Positions 5,593-7,160 of a stretch of DNA of 7,160 nt are shown piece after piece. The notes below the pieces were generated by a model. The model did not search any database, was not told where the DNA came from, and saw only the letters and a program-made list of their open reading frames with translations. Source of the DNA: an uncultured Bacilli bacterium (GTDB lineage Bacteria > Bacillota_I > Bacilli_A > RF39 > UBA660); contig CANROL010000058.1 of the NCBI GenBank assembly GCA_947632255.1, positions 1 to 7,160 of the forward strand, read 5' to 3'. How positions within the stretch are numbered: the stretch's first letter is position 1; the number at the start of each line of letters is the position of its first letter. Position numbers and translations under genes: made by a program.

Positions 5593-6028
5593 AACTATAA
5601 CCTAATTTTTCTAATTCCATAATTGCTATATTAGATAATTTGTTTTTTGAAAGTTTATCTATTTCGATAAATTCTGCCCCTAAAGAATCATCATTTATTT
5701 CGTTAACTTCCATCTCTTTTTTTACTTCATTATTAAAATCTTTTACTTTATAAAATATGCCTATATGCTGAACTTTTATTTTTTCTTCTTGCCACTCCCA
5801 TTCAAAAGAAACCGAATCTACATCAAATAATTCGGCATTTTTGATTTCAATTCCTACTTCTTCTTTTAATTCTCTTTTTAATGCTTCAATTGGTCTTTCT
5901 AAAAATTCAATCGTTCCTCCTGGTAAATCTAACTTACCATCATAAGGACCACCTTTTTTATGAATTAATAAAATTTTATTATCTTTTATTATTAAAGCAT
6001 AAGCTCCTAATTGTCTAAATTCCTTCAT
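5576..6028 (-). CDS. Nudix hydrolase
   Basis: A 150-residue Nudix hydrolase, which cleaves a nucleoside diphosphate linked to another moiety using divalent metal. The Nudix box is complete at residues 38-60: Gly38, Glu44, Arg52-Glu53, Glu56-Glu57, Gly59 and Ile60 (G-x5-E-x7-REL-x-EE-x-G-I). The fold begins with a typical strand (LGAYALIIKDNKILLIHK) and GKLDLPGG just before the box. The aromatic and acidic middle part (VSFEWEWQEEKIKVQHIGIFYKV) may contact the substrate, which cannot be named. The ATG at 6028-6026 follows Shine-Dalgarno TGAGGT (6038-6033) at four bases. It is the second gene of a pair, 17 bases after the stop of the phosphodiesterase-like gene, so co-transcription is likely. 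Its 3' end overlaps that of the B-subunit gene on the other strand. Confidence 0.92.
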   Translation of the reverse strand: MKEFRQLGAYALIIKDNKILLIHKKGGPYDGKLDLPGGTIEFLERPIEALKRELKEEVGIEIKNAELFDVDSVSFEWEWQEEKIKVQHIGIFYKVKDFNNEVKKEMEVNEINDDSLGAEFIEIDKLSKNKLSNIAIMELEKLGYSFNDFS

Positions 6029-6045
6029 AATTACCTCAATAAATA

Positions 6046-6648
6046 TTATACTATAAATATATCTTTATCATCAACTATATAATAAACATTAGAATATTCT
6101 AATAAATCCCCTTTATTTATAGCATATAAAAATACTTCAATATTTAACTCTTTAAATTTATTTATAGTTTTTAAATCTACTAAATCATAGATTAAACCAA
6201 TAAAATCATAAGGATAATAATTAGTACTATTTAAAACATAATTTAATACGCCAACTTTAAATGAATTATTTAATAACTTTTTTATAACTATATTAAAAAA
6301 ACTCATAACATAGATATTTTTATCTTGATACTTATTAAGCAATTTACTTAATTTATTAGTATTAATATTTATATCTTTAATATCTATTAAAATTATTTTA
6401 TCTGTTTTTAATTTTAAAACATCTTCTAATTTAACAATATGAGCTTTTAGTAATTCTTTTTTACTTAAAGTTGATATTAATTTACCATTTACTAAAGGAC
6501 TATGATGAACAATAAATTCTTTATCTTTACTGGTATATATATCTAATTCAAAGCCTGCATATTTATCACTATTTATAGCTCCAAGAAAAGCTGGGATGGT
6601 ATTTTCTTTTACTTTTTCTTTTACTAAACCACGATGGGCAATAAGCAT
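6046..6648 (-). CDS. Glycerophosphodiester phosphodiesterase-like protein (short form)
   Basis: A 200-residue member of the GDPD family (TIM-barrel enzymes that split glycerophosphodiesters into glycerol-3-phosphate and an alcohol). Counting from ATG 6648: the catalytic-base motif HRG is at 5-7, ENT at 15-17, the metal-binding FELD pair E34/D36, and VHHSP at 47-51, where the family usually has HD. Later ILIDIK (87-91) replaces the usual NIEIK. The family is normally 230-250 residues, so this is a trimmed barrel; the C-terminal YYIVDD matches the family's last strand before the end. There is no signal peptide, so it is cytosolic. Active-site His5, Glu15, Glu34, Asp36 and His48 are present, so activity is plausible but less certain with the changed positions. 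It probably shares a transcript with the Nudix gene. Confidence 0.85.
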   Translation of the reverse strand: MLIAHRGLVKEKVKENTIPAFLGAINSDKYAGFELDIYTSKDKEFIVHHSPLVNGKLISTLSKKELLKAHIVKLEDVLKLKTDKIILIDIKDININTNKLSKLLNKYQDKNIYVMSFFNIVIKKLLNNSFKVGVLNYVLNSTNYYPYDFIGLIYDLVDLKTINKFKELNIEVFLYAINKGDLLEYSNVYYIVDDKDIFIV

Positions 6649-6653
6649 AATTT

Positions 6654-6661
6654 TCACCCCT
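6654..6661 (-). promoter_or_regulatory. Ribosome binding site that fixes the start of the phosphodiesterase-like gene
   Basis: On the minus strand AGGGGTGA (6661-6654) lies 5 bases before ATG 6648. A GTG at 6657-6655, in frame and three codons upstream, lies inside this Shine-Dalgarno and is probably not a start. Confidence 0.7.
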
Positions 6662-6684
6662 ATAATATATGCTTATTTTTTTAA

Positions 6685-6690
6685 ATTATA
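6685..6690 (-). promoter_or_regulatory. Possible -10 element for the phosphodiesterase-Nudix pair
   Basis: A perfect TATAAT on the minus strand (6690-6685) would start transcription near 6678, about 30 bases before ATG 6648. There is no convincing -35 (TGTATG at 17 bases is poor). In such AT-rich DNA this could be chance. The candidate -35 would overlap that of the divergent ORF6N promoter. Confidence 0.3.
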
Positions 6691-6703
6691 TTAGAAATTA
6701 TGT

Positions 6704-6732
6704 TTGACATACATATATTTTAATAGTATAAT
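6704..6732 (+). promoter_or_regulatory. Perfect-consensus sigma-A promoter of the ORF6N gene
   Basis: TTGACA (6704-6709), a 17-base spacer and TATAAT (6727-6732), matching the sigma-A consensus at all twelve positions. The start would be near 6739, followed by a short leader with Shine-Dalgarno AAAGGAGG (6746-6753) six bases before the ATG at 6760. Confidence 0.85.
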
Positions 6733-6759
6733 AAAATTAGAAAATAAAGGAGGTACTAA

Positions 6760-7160
6760 ATGAATGAATTAGTAATTAAAAATGAAGAAGATATTAAAAA
6801 TATGATTTATGAAATAAGAGGTAAACAAGTAATGCTTGATAGTGATCTAGCTAAACTATATCAAGTCGAAACTAAAAGAATTAATGAAGCTGTTAAAAAT
6901 AATCCTCTTAAATTCCCTGAAAGATACAGTTTTATTTTAAAAAATCAAGAACATGAAAATTTGAGGTCGAAAATTTCGACCTCAAGTTTACCAAGTCATG
7001 GAGGGCGAAGGTATAATCCTCGTGTATTTACCGAACAAGGTGTAGCCATGCTTGCCACTATTTTAAAATCTAAAATAGCAACAGAAGTAAGTATAGCTAT
7101 CATGGATGCTTTTGTTTTGGCAAGACACTTAATATTAAATAATGAAAAGTTATTTAATAA
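6760..7160 (+). CDS. ORF6N-domain protein (phage antirepressor-like), 3' end missing
   Basis: The first 133 codons are present; the gene runs off the right edge. The ORF6N DNA-binding domain spans about residues 14-122. Its hallmarks are IRGKQVMLDSDLAKLYQVET (19-38), INEAVKNN, FPERYSFIL (52-60), GGRRYNPRVFTEQGVAML (81-98) and SIAIMDAFVLAR (111-122). This domain is common in phage antirepressors and in stand-alone genes of gut Bacillota, where its function is unproven. The ATG at 6760 has a very strong Shine-Dalgarno. The usual C-terminal coiled coil would follow beyond the window. No phage structural or integration genes are seen nearby, so this looks like a solitary (moron-like) or domesticated gene. 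A perfect palindrome lies within codons 68-76. Confidence 0.9.
   Translation, partial: MNELVIKNEEDIKNMIYEIRGKQVMLDSDLAKLYQVETKRINEAVKNNPLKFPERYSFILKNQEHENLRSKISTSSLPSHGGRRYNPRVFTEQGVAMLATILKSKIATEVSIAIMDAFVLARHLILNNEKLFN
6961..6985. repeat. Perfect 25-base palindrome inside the ORF6N coding region
   Basis: TTGAGGTCGAAA (6961-6972) is repeated exactly inverted (6974-6985, TTTCGACCTCAA) around a single A at 6973. It encodes Leu68-Ser75 plus the start of the next codon, in the variable link between FILKNQE and GGRRY. With a minimal loop it can still form a hairpin of about 11 bp in the mRNA or a cruciform in DNA. It lacks a U-run and is not a terminator. Confidence 0.8.

Noticed and set aside
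5579..5612. AGAAAAAT/ATTTTTCT inverted repeat as a terminator between the B subunit and Nudix genes
   Set aside because: The stem is only 8 bp, almost all A-T, with an 18-base loop and no U-run; it would be unstable and is expected by chance in this composition.
6961..6985. The ORF6N palindrome as a pair of Spo0A boxes
   Set aside because: The arms read GGTCGAA, one base away from TGTCGAA, and lie deep inside the coding region, so a regulatory 0A site is unlikely.
1..7160. CRISPR array or known defence operon
   Set aside because: No regularly spaced direct repeats and no cas, restriction-modification or toxin-antitoxin genes were recognised in any frame.
1..7160. Mycoplasma-type code (TGA as Trp), suggested by the base composition
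   Set aside because: TGG is used for Trp, and TGA ends two genes with recognisable, full-length products, so the standard bacterial code applies.

Overview
The window comes from an AT-rich, endospore-forming member of the Bacillota, most likely an uncultured Bacilli-type gut lineage. This rests on the strong A+T bias, good AGGAGG/AGGTGA ribosome binding sites, textbook sigma-A promoters and a complete GerA-type spore germinant receptor operon. TGG encodes Trp and TGA serves as a stop (at 1087-1089 on the minus strand and at 3499-3501), so the code is standard, not mycoplasma-like. The exact taxon cannot be fixed from this sequence alone.

Left part (1-1920). The start of a small membrane-anchored protein (minus, cut by the window edge) is divergent from yidD, a membrane-insertion factor whose promoter places the transcript start on its ATG. 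YidD converges with an 84-residue unknown protein; their stop codons overlap inside a long inverted repeat. Then come a tRNA-Ser(GCU) gene with its own promoter and terminator (minus) and a PD-(D/E)XK (Rpn/PDDEXK_2) family nuclease or 'transposase' gene (minus), which ends in a perfect 31-base palindrome.

Middle part (1921-5592). The 147-base gap between the Rpn gene and the germination operon carries a sigma-A-like promoter facing left, two exact Spo0A-box heptamers (TGTCGAA on the minus strand) 20 bp apart, and a sigma-G-like promoter facing right. To the right is a three-gene operon in the order A subunit, C lipoprotein, B permease (as in gerK), with every junction overlapping. The three products form an inner-membrane germinant receptor of the dormant spore.

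Right part (5576-7160). A minus-strand pair, a short glycerophosphodiester phosphodiesterase-like protein followed 17 bp later by a Nudix hydrolase, converges on the end of the B subunit gene with a 17-base overlap. Divergent from this pair is an ORF6N-domain (phage antirepressor-like) gene behind a perfect TTGACA-17-TATAAT promoter; it runs off the window and contains a perfect 12-bp-arm palindrome within its coding sequence.

There is no gene-free stretch longer than 300 bases. I did not find a clearly new multi-gene system. The most interesting signals are the Spo0A/sigma-G control region, the leaderless yidD, the palindromes at gene ends and inside ORF6N, and the overlapping convergent gene ends.
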